Source: Voacanga thouarsii
Taxonomy: Eukaryota; Streptophyta; Magnoliopsida; Gentianales; Apocynaceae
NCBI GenBank assembly: GCA_026120185.1
Contig: JANUWF010001220.1
Span: 1,302,001 to 1,366,000 of the forward strand
Direction: 5' to 3'
DNA: 64,000 bases
This document shows positions 22,957 through 34,621 of the stretch, in pieces; the stretch's first letter is position 1, and the number at the start of each line of letters is the position of its first letter. The notes below the pieces were generated by a model. That model saw only the letters and a list, made by a program, of their open reading frames with translations, did no database searches and was not told where the DNA came from. The position numbers and the translations under genes were made by a program.

Positions 22957-23280
22957 ATGGGGCGTTATTGCACTTGGGAAGTATTGCTTAAACTTTCTAA
23001 CCCATTATTAGTTTTGGTCCCTTTGGAGATGATCTCTTGTGTTTATTTTTTGCCAATGAGAACATTGTCCAATTTAAGTGTGGGGGTGGGGGGGAGGGGG
23101 AGTAGTTTGGTGATATACTTTGTCCAAGTTTTTATCAATTTTATTTTGGGCACAAAATATGGAAGTATTTTCGTTCTTATCTTTTCCCTTTTATTTTTGG
23201 TCCCCATAGCATTTAATTCTTTATTCTATTTATTTGGCCATTAAGGATAATGTCTAGTTTAAGTATGGGGGAATGGTTAG
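22957..23280 (+). other. Element C internal 'TTTAAGTRTGGGGG' cassettes
   Basis: Two related segments end in CAATTTAAGTGTGGGGGTG (about 23068-23086) and CTAGTTTAAGTATGGGGGAA (about 23252-23271). The same cassette precedes 34890-34905 in B and occurs inverted at about 37461-37483 in D. The first cassette could read as a short frame (RYCTWEVLLKL), also present in D. Such a purine-rich internal motif is common in plant Athila/Tat-type elements. Its role is not established here. Confidence 0.6.
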
Positions 23281-24656
23281 ATTGAGAACTTTTCTATTCT
23301 TCATTCTTTTATAATCTTCTCGAAATTCTTCTTTGGATCCTTGTTTGAGAGCAAATTTTTTCAAATTTTTTTCTGATTTTCTTTGCAATTTCAAGAGATA
23401 TTTTAATGCATGTCTTTGTGATAGATCATAGAGAATAGGTTCTATATCAATTATGGTGTATGCATGACTTTTTGCACGCATTTGGACTAAGTAGTTCTTG
23501 ATCATATGCTTTACATTGTTCTTAAACCTATTTTTCCACTAAAATTCATTGAGTATTCTAGAACTTACTCGAATACCTCTCGAGGTGAAATAGGAAATAC
23601 ATTCATGATTTAACTTAGGGATGACGGTAACAGGCCTTCTTTGGATAGTTTGAGCTTTTCAAGCCTACCTATTTTTTATATTATCCTTAGTGCCTATTTT
23701 GAGCCTAAATTTGGAATTTCTTTCTTAAAACCCGTTATCATACTTTGTCCATTATTTTCTTTCTGAGAGTTTGAATAATTCTTCCAAATCTTTGATTGCT
23801 CTTGATGGATAAAAGTACATGTAGGAGAATGTTGAGGGAGAATACTTGTGAAAAGATCATGACTTGTTGCTTTCAGTCATGCATCAATAGTTGTGTCAAG
23901 TTGGGGAAGGAAAAAAACAAAAGAAGAGAGAAAAGAAAGAAAAGAGAAAAATTGAAAGAAAAAAGAAAGATCACAAGAGGAATGGTGATTGAGCTATAAA
24001 AGTTGAGTTTACATCAAGTCCTTGACACCATCGTGGAAAATTTGAGTGATCTTGTTAAAAAATAGAGAAGAGTTGATGAAGGAGCTGAAAGAAAAAAAAA
24101 AAGAGAGAGAAAATGCAAGATTTGCTTGAGTTGAACTGTAATTGCTAAACAAGGTTATGGGTTTTGATTGATTTAGGAGTAGGAGAGCAAGAAGAGTTTG
24201 AAAATTATTGATACATCTTGTTTGTCCTTTTCTTGCAAACTCTCATCTTCTTTGATAGTTGATTTTCCTATATCCTTCATTTGATAAGCCACATTACAAG
24301 CCTCTAGCCTTACATTACAAGCTTGAAAGTCCTACTTGACCTAACTAGAATCATAATATGTCTCGGATTAGTGGAGAGAGTGTATGAAAAATAAGCTTAT
24401 GGAATGCATATTCTTTTTTAACTAAATTCTTTCCAATGGTTTGAGAATGATGTTAAAGTATTGAGATAGTTCTACTAGTCAGTATACACTTACACAAGTC
24501 TTACATTTGTTATGAAAGATATAGTAACTTATGTTTTGTGTTCTTGAATGAAGAAAGTATTAGAGATATCCTTTTTTAATTGACTTGAGTGATTGATGAA
24601 AACCTTGTGTTTTCCTTACTTGTCTTTGATACTTTGCTTAAGGATAAGAAAAGAAC
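23281..24656 (+). other. Element C 3' untranslated interior
   Basis: No supported gene. It includes a strongly purine-rich tract (23900-24110, many GAAAAGAAAG-type words) upstream of the 3' LTR. Confidence 0.6.
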
Positions 24657-24671
24657 TAAGTGTGGGGAAAT
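24657..24671 (+). other. Element C polypurine tract
   Basis: AAGTGTGGGGAAATA directly before the 3' LTR. Confidence 0.8.
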
Positions 24672-24672
24672 A

Positions 24673-26210
24673 TGATAGGGCCTAAATTAGTTACATTTTT
24701 ATTCGTTATTTGAGGCTCTTTTGTGATATATTATGTTCAATAACTAGTTATATTTCTTCATATTTGAGATTTTATCCTTGAAAAGATATTTTGTGCATTA
24801 TTTCAGATTTTAGGGATAAAATAAAGCAATAACATCACAAAACAGAACAGATGTGGCACCAGCCAGGACAGAGGAACCGACGCCAGCCATGTGCTGCTAG
24901 CACGCACTTTGAGGTAATAAAAAATTGTTAAAACAGGACCGAAATAGAACCAAACTAGCGTCGACTCTAGCAGCTAAGGCGGCGCCGATTGTACTCTGGA
25001 TAACATCGCGTGGAAATCAAGAAAAAATCGACGAACGATTGAAGAAACAAAACACAACCGGCGCCAACTTCAGCAGCCAAGGCGGCTTTGGTTATGCCCT
25101 GAAGATAAGGCAAAACCTTGATTTTTGCGCGCGGTTTTTGGTAATCTGCAGACTTTTAGTATCTTCGTACTTCTACTCGACCAAGAACCTTATACCAACG
25201 AGTTTAGGCACTTCCTAAGCCTATAAATAGAGAGAAAACACAAGAGAAAATGGGGAATTCATAGATCATCATAGAAAATCACTCAAATCAAATGAGGAAT
25301 TCTTCAATTCAAGGAGGGTTGTGCAAGAATGTCTTCAAATGAAGAAGAAGGAGGCTTGTCTATGAGTGCTTTCTTTTACTTTGTTTTCTTTTTCTTGAAC
25401 AATGATGTATTAATTATTTTATTATAATTTAACATTGTTTTAGGTATTCATGATTTTTAGAGTTACTTTGATCTTTTGATTGATTGATTATTTTTTTTGG
25501 TATTTAATTACTTGTGCTTATTACGAGATTAATTGGTTGTTTCTTTTCATTAACTTACTAGACCAAATGGGTTGATGGTGGTTGCAATTTATTGATTTCA
25601 TATTTATTGGCTATTAACTTACTAGACCGGGGGGGTTAATTGCTAATGATTGGGTAATTAAAGGTTAATTGATGTTTGCTAGACCAAGGATTCATTGATT
25701 AATTTCATGCTTTAAATTTTCCAAACTAAGAAAATTTAATCAAGGATTGTATTTAATGCATCTTTTAGATGAATTAGTTGAGACTGACTATGTGATGCTA
25801 ATTTATCTAGAAGACAGTGATTTCATGAATTGACCAAAGAAGTGAATCAACCTTAATCATTCATGATGCCAAGAGAATAATCAGTTATGATAATGATTGG
25901 GTTCTTTAAGATCATGTTTGTCAAAATAATGGTTTAAGTTACATAATTCTTCATCCTTGACATGTATATATTCTTTTATTTTCTTTTCCTCTTTATTTCT
26001 TTTTCACTTTATTGAGTCGGTTAAAAAATGAAAGAAAAATGATTAATGCATACTTGTTCTTAGAGGATCGACACTCGTTTGAACCCTATGCTATGTTAAT
26101 GATGAGTATGCTTGCTCATATGTGTAATTTGGGATTAACATTTTAATTTAAACTTGATTGGGAATGTACTTATTTTTATATAATTTTTATACCCAAATCC
26201 ATATGCATCA
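24673..26210 (+). repeat. Element C 3' LTR
   Basis: TGATAGGGCC...ATGCATCA, colinear with the 5' LTR, with TATA box at 25222-25229. It is followed by the duplication CATGG at 26211-26215. A frame across 24925-25218 looks similar to one in the solo LTR only because the LTRs are homologous. Confidence 0.92.
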
Positions 26211-26215
26211 CATGG

Positions 26216-26346
26216 ATTGCAAACAAAGTGGGTCTCTATTAAATCCTTTATGAGACCAAGATAATAATTGATTGTGATATTTGCTAAATAATTCATTGTT
26301 ATGTTTTCAAAAGTATTTGTCTAAATTTCATATTTTCACATCTTTG

Positions 26347-26390
<44 letters not shown>

Positions 26391-26602
26391 ATCTTATCAC
26401 TTTATTAGGTCGATTAAGGAACGAATGAAAAGTTATTAATATGTACTTGTTCCCTTAAGGATCGATACTTGTTAATTCTCTATACTATGTTTGCGATGAG
26501 TATACTTGCCCGTATATGTAATTTGAGATTAATGTTTTAATTAAAACTTGACTAGGGATGGATTTACATTTAATGATTTTTATACACAAAATTTATGCAT
26601 CA
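26216..26602 (+). repeat. Element B 5' LTR, second segment
   Basis: Continues B's LTR after C (ATTGCAAACAAAGTG matches 36936 onward in the 3' LTR) and ends TTATGCATCA. Contains an (AT)n run at 26352-26386 that is absent from the 3' LTR. Confidence 0.85.
26352..26386. repeat. (AT)n microsatellite
   Basis: About 17 AT units inside B's 5' LTR. Confidence 0.9.
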
Positions 26603-26622
26603 AGTTTTTTGTGCCGTTGCCA
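26603..26622 (+). other. Element B primer-binding site, degenerate
   Basis: AGTTTTTTGTGCCGTTGCCA follows the LTR. It is recognisable as the Asp-type site TTTTTGGCGCCGTTGCC with GC lost to T and G. Confidence 0.65.
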
Positions 26623-26699
26623 TGTTTATATGTTGAAAGTTTGGATTTTATTTATTTAACCATGTTTATATTTTTATATGTCTATATGTAAATATGTAA

Positions 26700-26704
<5 letters not shown>

Positions 26705-26737
<33 letters not shown>
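26705..26737. repeat. (GT)n microsatellite
   Basis: About 16 GT units in B's leader. Confidence 0.9.
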
Positions 26738-26738
<1 letters not shown>

Positions 26739-26879
26739 CCTTGTATGAGTAAGTGTCATATCTTGTTGTATATATACATGTACCTTAACTAACTAACTTG
26801 ATTTAATATACTACATGACACTAACAAGCTATCTTATGCAGGTGACATAGCCAATTGAAACATCGGACGATACCCTAAC

Positions 26880-27440
26880 ATGTATCAAGAGATGACACCT
26901 CAGCCATCCGACTCTACTACCTTAGAAGGGGTGTTGGAAAAATTTACTACCCATATGACCAAATGATTTCACAAGATAGATGATACATTGGCAAAATTTG
27001 AGGAAATGATTTGAAACATGGAAAGTCAATTTTTGATTTTTAACGGATCTAGTGATAAAGCCACCATTGGGGGTGGAAACGTAACATAATTTAGTTGCCA
27101 TTACATTATGAAGTGATAAGGAGCTACCTGATTCTAATACGGAACTGGTACCATTTAAAGAAGATAGGCTGACACCGACCCCTCTTGGTAAACCACTTGA
27201 AAAATAAGTTAAAAATCCAGATTTTCAGCCATCGGTACCTTACCCCACTCGAACACAAAGAGCAAGAAAAGATGCAATTTGATAAGTTTTAAGAAGTGTT
27301 CAAATAACTGCACATAAACATCCCACTCGATGAGGCTTTGATATACATGCCCAAATATGCAAAGTTCCTCAATAGCATGCTTGTCAACAAAAAAAGGTCA
27401 GAAGAATTATCTACTGTGGTTTTAAATGAAGAATGTTCTG
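26880..27440 (+). pseudogene. Element B gag remnant
   Basis: Only the C-terminal part of gag is recognisable: a helical LAKFEEMI-type stretch near 26990, a Pro-rich linker, then HINIPLDEALIYMPKYAKFL near 27315-27370. The last corresponds to HINIPFTEALEQIPRYAKFL in the minus-strand element at 11690-11800. Stops interrupt every frame. The N-terminal capsid part is missing or too decayed to see. Confidence 0.65.
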
Positions 27441-27463
27441 CCATCTTGTAAGACTAACGGACT

Positions 27464-28054
27464 TTGCCACGTAAAGAAAATGATCCAATGAGCTTTTTTA
27501 TTCCTTGTCTTGTTGGTACTCTTATGTTTTGCAATGAATTAGCCGATTTAGGTGCTAGTATTAATCTTTTACCATGCCAAGCTTTCAAAAAGCTAGGCCT
27601 AGGTAAGCCCAAGTCCACTAGGATGAGTATTCAACTTGCGGATAGATCTATTAAATATCCCAAGGGAATAGTTAAAGATGTATTGGTTAAAATGGATATA
27701 CTCATATTTTCTGTGGATTTTGTTATTTTTAACACGGATGAAGATTCTAAAGTTCATTTAATCCTAGGTCGACTTTTCCTAGCTACTGCTAAAGTATTAA
27801 TTGATATTCATGGGAGAAAATTGACACTTATGGTTAGGGATAAAGAAGTCATTACCAAAATCCACAAAAGCATACAACATCCTATATCTTCTGATGGTTC
27901 TTGTTTAAAGATTGATATTCTTAATGAGTCTATCTTTGATTTCATGCAGGAATCATTTGTCAATTTCTCTATGGACTTGATAGAACGAACAATTGCATAT
28001 TTGAAGGATTCAAATAGGGGAAGTGAGTTCGGAGAATTTGAAGAAATTGAATAA
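27464..28054 (+). pseudogene. Element B protease, copy 1
   Basis: Frame with the aspartic protease active site LADLGASINLL (about 27540-27570), AFKKLGLGKPKSTRMS, DRSIKYPKG and LILGRLFLATAK. The intact DLGA active site contrasts with DLSA in copy 2. The frame ends at 28052-28054. A spacer coding SLEHL-type linker follows (28061-28249) before RT. The protease would cut the gag-pol precursor. The surrounding frame is broken, so this is a relic. Confidence 0.85.
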
Positions 28055-28060
28055 AGCAAT

Positions 28061-29198
28061 TTGGGAAGGATCAAGTCATCCATTGAGAAACCACTGGAAT
28101 TAGACCTAAAAGATCTCCCTGAGCACTTGAAATATGCATTTTTGGCTAACGAAGGAAAATTGCCAATGATCATAGCAAAAAACCTTACTTGTGAACAAAA
28201 GACCAAATTGATAAGTCTATTGGGAAAATATAAAGGAGTCATAGCATGAAAAATCACGGACATTAAGGGAATTAACCCTTCCTTTTGCACTCACAAAATT
28301 TTGTTAGAAGAAGTAAAGCCTATAGTGCAACCCCAACGTAGGTTGAACCCAAATATGAGCAATGTAATAAAAGGTTTGGTGATTAAACTCTTAAATTTTG
28401 GCATCATTTACCCTATTTATGATCATATTTAGGTAAGTCCAACACAAGTGGTACCAAAAAAGGGAGGAATGACGGTAAGCCCAAACTAAAAAAAAAAAAT
28501 GAATTGATCCCAATGAGATTTGTAATTAGTTGGAGGATTTGCATTGATTATAGAAAATTAAATGAGGCAACTAGGAAGGATCATTTTCCTCTCTCTTTCA
28601 TTGATTAAATATTAGAAAGATTACCCAGACATCAGTTTTATTACTTTATAGATAGTTTTTTTCGTTACTTTCAAATTCCCATAGTCCCAAAAAATCAAGA
28701 GGAGACTACCTTTATATGCCCTTTTGCACTTTTGCATATTGTCATATGCCTTTTGGTCTTTGTAATGATCCAGAAACTTTCCAAAGATGTATGGTGGCTA
28801 TCTTCGAAGGACTTGTGAGAGACGTCATGGAGGTATTTATGGATGATTTTTCTATTTTTGGTGATTCTTTTGACTTATGTTTGGCCAATTTAGAAAAAGG
28901 TGCTTCAAAGGTGTGAAGAGACCAACCTCATGCTTAATTGGGAAAAATTTCACTTCACGGTGTAAGAAGGTATTGTATTAGGACACAAGATTTCAAGGAA
29001 AAGTATTTAGGTTGATAGAGCAAAAATTAAGACAATTGAAAAACTTCTTCCTCTCACTTCCCTGAAGGCTATTCGAAGCTTTCTTAGTCATGCAAATTTT
29101 TCTAGGAGGTTTATATTTTCTCAAAATTTTCTAAACATTTTACTTCTCTATTTGAAAAGATTTTTTATTTTAATGATAAAAATCTCAATACTTTCAAC
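28061..29198 (+). pseudogene. Element B reverse transcriptase, copy 1
   Basis: Linker, then QPQRRLNPNMSNV (about 28330), VVPKKGGMTVSPN, WRICIDYRKLNEATRKDHF, MPFGLCNDPETFQRCM and the catalytic FMDDFSIFGDSFD (about 28836-28875). Stops near 28247, 28430 and 28914 and a poly-A slip at 28490 break it. The downstream thumb and connection run (HKISRK, then KAIRSFLSHANFSRR) to the RNase H start. The polymerase active site is intact, but no complete product is possible. Confidence 0.88.
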
Positions 29199-29640
29199 AT
29201 GCTTAAAAGGAAATTAATCAACTCTCATATTTTAATTGCACTAGATTGGTCTTTTCCTTTTGAATTAATATGTGATGCAAGTGATTATGCAATAGGCATG
29301 GTGTTTGGACAAATGTGGAATAAATATTTTCAACCAATCTACTATGCAAGCAAAACTCTTACGGCGATACAAGAGAACTACACCACAACGGAGAAAGAAT
29401 TGCTTGTAATAGTATTTGCATTTGATAAATCTCATTCTTATCTTATTTTATCCAAATTCATTGTATATATGGACCATTCCACTCATAAATACCTACTAAT
29501 CAAGCATGATTCCAAACCAAGATTAATAAGATGGGTTTTTATTGTTGTAGGAATTTGACTTGGAGATTAAGGATAAAATAGGAGTAGAAAATTTAGTTGC
29601 AGATCACTTATCTGGGTAGGAAAATCCCAACTTGGAACCA
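29199..29640 (+). pseudogene. Element B RNase H, copy 1
   Basis: A 119-codon frame carries FELICDASDYAIGMVFGQ, YYASKTLTAIQENYTTTEKE and YMDHSTHKYLLIKHDSKPRL, i.e. the Asp, Glu and Asp catalytic positions. After a frame change DHLSG-type sequence marks the end of the domain near 29610. The enzyme would degrade RNA in the RNA-DNA hybrid. Confidence 0.85.
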
Positions 29641-29742
29641 TTGGCTGAAGGGAACATCAATGATACCTTCCCGAATGAATAACTTCTACTTGTTAATGGT
29701 GAGATTTCTCAAACACCTTAGTATGTAGATTTTGCTAATGAT

Positions 29743-31012
29743 TTGATTACAGGAGTTGTTCCGAAAGATTTCACAGCACAACAAAAGAAGAAATTCCTCT
29801 CCAAAATTAAGCATTACTTTTGGGAAGATCCTTTCTTGTTCAAGTGTTGTGTGGATCAAATCATTCGGAGATATGTGGATTCCGTGGAAAGTGCAAACAT
29901 CTTAAAACATTGTCTCAAAGGATCCAAGGGGGGCCACTACCAAGCTAACAACACTGCAAGAAAGGTACTAGAGTTCGGATTTTTTTTAACCAAAACTCTT
30001 AAAGGACTCTTACAGGTTTGTTTAAAATTGTTATAGGTGTCAACATATAGGTAACATTTCTAAATCTAATGAGATGCCATTGCAAAATTTTCAAGCTTGT
30101 GAAATTTTTTATTGTTGGGGGATCAATTTTATGGGCCCTTTTTGTAATTCTTTGGGTAACAAATACATCTTGATTGTGGTTGAGTATATCTCTAAGTGGA
30201 TTAAGGTGAAAGCCTTACCTACTAATGACACTCGGGTTGTAGTCAAATTTCCTAAAAATCTTTTCACCTATTTTAGTGTACCTAAGGTACTCATTAGTGA
30301 TAGGGGAACACACATTTGTAATACCCAATTAGACAAAGTTCTCAAATATTTAGGTGTCACCCATAAGTTTGCTACTCCCTATCACCCTCAAACCAATGGC
30401 CAAGTTGAGGTGGTTAATAGAGAGTTAATAAGAATTTTTTAAAAAGTGGTTAATTATATAAGAAAGGATTGGAGTTTAGAGTTAGATGATACTCTTTTGG
30501 TTTATAGGACTATTTTCAAAACTCCTATTAGTACAACCGCCTATAGATTGGTGTATGGAAAATCTTTTCATTTACTAGTGGAGATTGAGCACAACGTTTA
30601 TTAGGATATCAAACTTGTTAACTTTGATCTTGAGCTTGCTGGAAAATTCAGGTTACCTCACTTGAATGCATTGGACGAATTGCACATCATTGCATATGAT
30701 AATTCTCTTCTCTACAAAGAGTGGGTGAAACAGTGGCATGATACACATATTGCTCAACATTAGGAGTTTAAAAAAGGTGATCAAGTGTTGTTATTTAATT
30801 TTCGCTTGTGACTCTTTCTGAATAAGTTGAAATCAAGATGGTCGAGGCCGTATTTAGTGAATAAGGTTTTTCCTTTTAGTACTCTTGAGGTTTCTCACCC
30901 GATTAATGGTACTTTCAAAGTTAATGGAAATAGGGTGAAACATTATTTTGGTGAGACTTTCGACACTTTGGATCATGTGGATATTTTTTCCATGATTCAT
31001 GACTTTTCCTAG
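29743..31012 (+). pseudogene. Element B integrase, copy 1
   Basis: The zinc-binding region is decayed (CCVDQIIRRYVDS, LKHCLKGSKGGHYQ). The core at 30074-30442 has the first catalytic Asp changed to Asn (WGINFMGPF where WGIDFMGP is usual), then SDRGTH and [14 protein letters not shown]. The C-terminal part reads through stops to KSRWSRPYLV (30830) and the stop at 31010-31012. Loss of the first D of the D-D-E triad would alone abolish integration activity. Confidence 0.85.
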
Positions 31013-31163
31013 GATTTCGTTTTAGTTTATTTTTCTTGTCTTTTTTTTTATTTTTCCTTTTCTAGAGTTATGTTCTAGGTACAATTTTCCTAATAATTCC
31101 TTTTGATGGATTCACACATGTTGGAACTAATTCGCAATAGAAGTATTTTCTTTTCTCTTTTTA
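31013..31163 (+). other. Short 3' untranslated stretch and duplication junction
   Basis: Equivalent to 34620-34800 downstream of copy 2 up to TATTTTCTTTTCTCT, then jumps at about 31163 to protease sequence. This marks the head-to-tail join between the two interiors. Confidence 0.75.
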
Positions 31164-31911
31164 GCCGACTTAAGTGCTAATATTAATCTTTTGTCATACA
31201 AAGCTTTTAAAAAGCTAGGCCTAGGTGAGCCTAAGCCCACTAGGATTAGTATTCAAATGGTAGATAGATCTATTAAATATCCTAGGGAAGTAGTTGAAAA
31301 TGTATTGGTTAAAGTAGATAGATTCATATTTCCTGTGGATTTTGTTATTCTTGATATGGATAAAAATTCTAAAGTTCTTTTAATCCTAGGTAGACCCTTC
31401 CTAGCTACGGCCAAAGTATTAATTGATGTTCATGCTGAAAAGTTGACATTTTGGGTTGGGAATGAATAAGTTATTGTCAAAATCTACAAAAGCATGCGAC
31501 ATCCTATATTTTTTTATGATTCTTGTTTAATGATTGATATTTTTGATGGGTCTATCTGTAATTTTGTGTAGGAATCATTTGTCAATTTCTCTATGGACTT
31601 GATGGAACAATCAATTGCATATTTGGAGGGTTCAAAAAGGGGTATGGGTTGGGAGAATTTAAAGAAATTGAAAAAACCAGTTTGGGAAGGATGAAGTCAT
31701 CCATTGAGGAACCACCAGAATTAGACCTAAAAAACCTCTCCGAGCACTTGAAATATGTATTTTTGGCTAATAGAGAAAAATTGCAAGTGATCATAACAAA
31801 AGACCTCACTTGTGAATAAAAGACTAAATTGGTAAGTCTATTGAAAAAATATAAGAGAGTCATAGCATGGAAGATCACAAACATTAAGGGAATTAACCCT
31901 TTCTTTTGCAC
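31164..31911 (+). pseudogene. Element B protease and linker, copy 2
   Basis: Reads ADLSANINLLSYKAFKKLG: the active-site Gly is Ser (DLSA). It continues through RISIQMVDRSIKYP, VDFVILDMDKNSK and LILGRPFLATAK to a stop at 31467-31469. The linker before RT follows with several stops. Nucleotide similarity to copy 1 (27541 on) is roughly 85% by eye. It begins without gag, directly at the duplication join. Confidence 0.85.
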
Positions 31912-32800
31912 TCACAAAATTTTGTTAGAAGAATGAGCAATGCCCGTAGTGCAACTCCAACGTAGATTAAACCGAAATATGAGCGATGTGGTAAAAGGTG
32001 AGGTGATTAAACTCTTAGATTCTAGCATCATTTACCCTATTTTTGGTAGTATTTAGTTGAGTCCAACATAAGTGGTACCAAAAAAGGGAGGATTGACGAT
32101 AAGCCCAAATAAAAAAAATGAGTTGATCCCAACAAGATTGGCAATTAGTTGGAGGGTTTGCATTGATTATAGAAAATTAAATGAGGCAACTACGAAGAAC
32201 CATTTTCCTCTCCCTTTCATTGATCAAATGTTAGAAAGATTAGCCGGACATGAGTTTTATTACTTTTTAAATAGTTTTTTCATTTACTTTCAAATTCCTA
32301 TAGCCCTAAAAGATCAAGAGAAAACTACTTTTACATGGCATTTTGGTATTTTTACATATTGCCGTATGCCTTTTGGTCTTTGCAATGGTCCAGCAACTTT
32401 CCAAAGATGTATGATGGCTATCTTCGAAGGACTTGTGGAAGATATCATGAAGGTATTTATGGATGATTTTTCTATTTTTAGTGATTCTTTTGACTTATGT
32501 TGGCCAATTTAGAGAAGGTACTTCAAAGGTATGAGGAGACCAACCTTATGTTTAATTAGGAAAAATGTCATTTCATGGTGCAAGAAGGTACTGTATTCGG
32601 ACACAAGATTTCAAGGAAAGGTATTGAGGTCGATAGAACAAAAATTGAGGCAAATGAGAAATTTCCACCTCCCACTTCCGTGAAGGCTATCTAAAGTTTT
32701 TTTTGTCATGCAGATTTTTATAGAATGTTTATCTTAAATTTCTCAAAAATTTCTAAACCTTTTACTTCTCTACTTGAAAAAGATGCTATTTTTTATTTTG
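31912..32800 (+). pseudogene. Element B reverse transcriptase, copy 2
   Basis: A 146-codon frame (32072-32512) holds VPKKGGLTISPNKKNELIPT, WRVCIDYRKLNEATTKNHF, TFTWHFGIFTYCRMPFGLCN and FMDDFSIFSDSFD with intact catalytic Asp pair. The frame then breaks (a lost base in CWPI). The thumb region follows to about 32800 with stops. Confidence 0.86.
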
Positions 32801-33260
32801 ATGATAAATGTCTCGATACTTCTAATGTGCTTAAAAAGAAATTGATCAACTCTCCTATTTTAATTGCACCGAATTGATCTCTTCTTTTTGAATTAATGTG
32901 TGATGCAAGTGATTATATAGTAGGCACAACGCTTGGACAAAAGCGGAGTAAGCATTTTCAACTAATCTACTATGCAAGCAAAACTTTTACAACGACACAA
33001 GAGAACCACACCACAATGGAGAAAGAATTGTTTGCAATAGTATTTGCATTTGATTAATTCCATTCATATCTAATTTTTTCCAAAGTCATTGTGTATACGG
33101 ACTAATTTGCACTTAAATACCTGCTAACCAAATATGATTCCAAATCAAGATTGACAAGATGGGTTTTATTGTTGCAGGAGTTCGACTTGGAGATTAGGGA
33201 CAAAAAGGGAGCAGAAAATTTGGCTGTAGATCACTTATCTAAGTTGGAAATCTCAACTTA
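32801..33260 (+). pseudogene. Element B RNase H, copy 2
   Basis: Weakly preserved: CDASDYIVGTTLGQ, TTMEKELFAIVFAF and a DHLSK end near 33240. It is interrupted by stops (for example near 32877 and 33056) and no long frame remains. It is more decayed than copy 1. Confidence 0.75.
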
Positions 33261-33299
33261 GAACCATTGACTAAAGGGGACATCAATAACAACTTCCCA

Positions 33300-34621
33300 G
33301 ATGAACAACTTCTACTTATTAGTTAGATTTCTCAAACGCCTTGGTTTGTGGATTTTGCAAATTACTTGGTTGCAGGAATTGTTCTGGAGGATTTCACGGC
33401 CCAACAAAAGAATAAATTCCTCTTTGAAGTAAAGCATTACTTTTGGAAAGATCCTTACTTATTAAAGTGTTGTGCGGATCAAATCATTCGGAGATGTGTG
33501 GATTCCGCAGAAAGTGCAACACATCTTGAAACATTGTCACGAAGGACCGCGGGATGCCACTACCAAACTAACAACACTGCAAGAAAGGTGTTTGAGTTCG
33601 GATTTTATTGGCCAATAATCTTTAAGGGCTCTCACAAGTTTGTTCAAAATTATGATGGGTGTTAACGTACAAGTAACATTTCTAAATCTAATGAGATGTT
33701 ATTGCAAATTTTTCAAGCTTGTGAAATTTTTTATTTTTGGGCGATCGATTTCATGGACCATTTTCCTAACTCTTTGGGTAACAAATACATCTTGGTTGCG
33801 ATTGAGTATGTCTCTAAGTGGGTTGAGACGCAAGCCTTGCCTACTAATAATGCTCGGGTTGTAGTCAAATTTCTTTAAAAACTTTTCATTCGTTTTGGTG
33901 TACCTATGGTACTCACTTGTGATAAAGGAACACACTTTTGCAATACTCAATTGGACAAAGTTCTCAAATATTTAGGTGTTACCTATAAGTTTGCTACTCC
34001 CTATCACTCTTAAACCAGTGGTCAATAGAGAGTTAGAAAGAATTTTGAAAAAAGTGGTTAATCATAATAGAAAGGATCGGAGCTTTAAGCTAGATGATAC
34101 TCTTTAGGCTTATAGGACTGCTTTCAAAATTCCTATTGATACTATCCCCTATAGATTGGTGCATGGGAAATCTTGTCATTTACCTATGAAGATTGAGCAC
34201 AAAGCTTATTGGGCTATCAAACTTGTTAACTTTAATCTTGAGCTGGCTAAAAAATCCAAGTTACTTCATTTGAATGCATTGGACGAATTGCTCATGACTG
34301 CATATGATAATTCCCTACTCTACAAAGAGTGGGTGAAATGGTGGCATAATAAACATATTGCTCAACACCGGGAGTTTAAAGATAGTGATCAAGTGTTGTT
34401 TTTTAATTCCCACTTGCGACTCTTTCCGGGTAAGTTGAAATTAAGATGGTCGGGGCCATATTTGGTGGATAAAATTTTTTTCTTTTTGTACTCTTGAAGT
34501 TTTTCACTTAGTTAATAGTACTTTCAAAGTTAATGAAAATAGGTTGAAACATTTTTTTGGTGAGACTTTTGACACTTTAGATCATATGGATATTTTTCTC
34601 CGTGATTCATAACTTTTCTTA
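33300..34621 (+). pseudogene. Element B integrase, copy 2
   Basis: Zinc-binding region (KCCADQIIRRCVDS) at 33470-33530, core start WAIDFMDHF near 33738 with the first Asp intact, then [17 protein letters not shown]. The region of the third catalytic residue (about 34015) is disrupted by a stop and deletion. The C-terminal part (34156-34497) encodes GKSCHLPMKIEHKAYWAIK and KLKLRWSGPYLVDK. It complements copy 1 in that each copy has lost different catalytic residues. Confidence 0.84.

Larger units (their letters stand above)
19915..26210 (+). mobile_element. Element C: pol-less gypsy-type LTR retrotransposon
   Basis: Two LTRs of 1,535 and 1,538 bp flank a 3.2-kb interior with an Asp-type primer site and a polypurine tract. 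Target duplications are TATGG (19910-19914) and CATGG (26211-26215). The uninterrupted relative of this site in B's 3' LTR reads CCATGGATTGC, so CATGG is the original and TATGG has one C-to-T change. No protease, RT, RNase H or integrase motif is seen in any frame, so it is non-autonomous. By eye its LTRs differ at about 5% over the first 250 bases. Confidence 0.92.
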
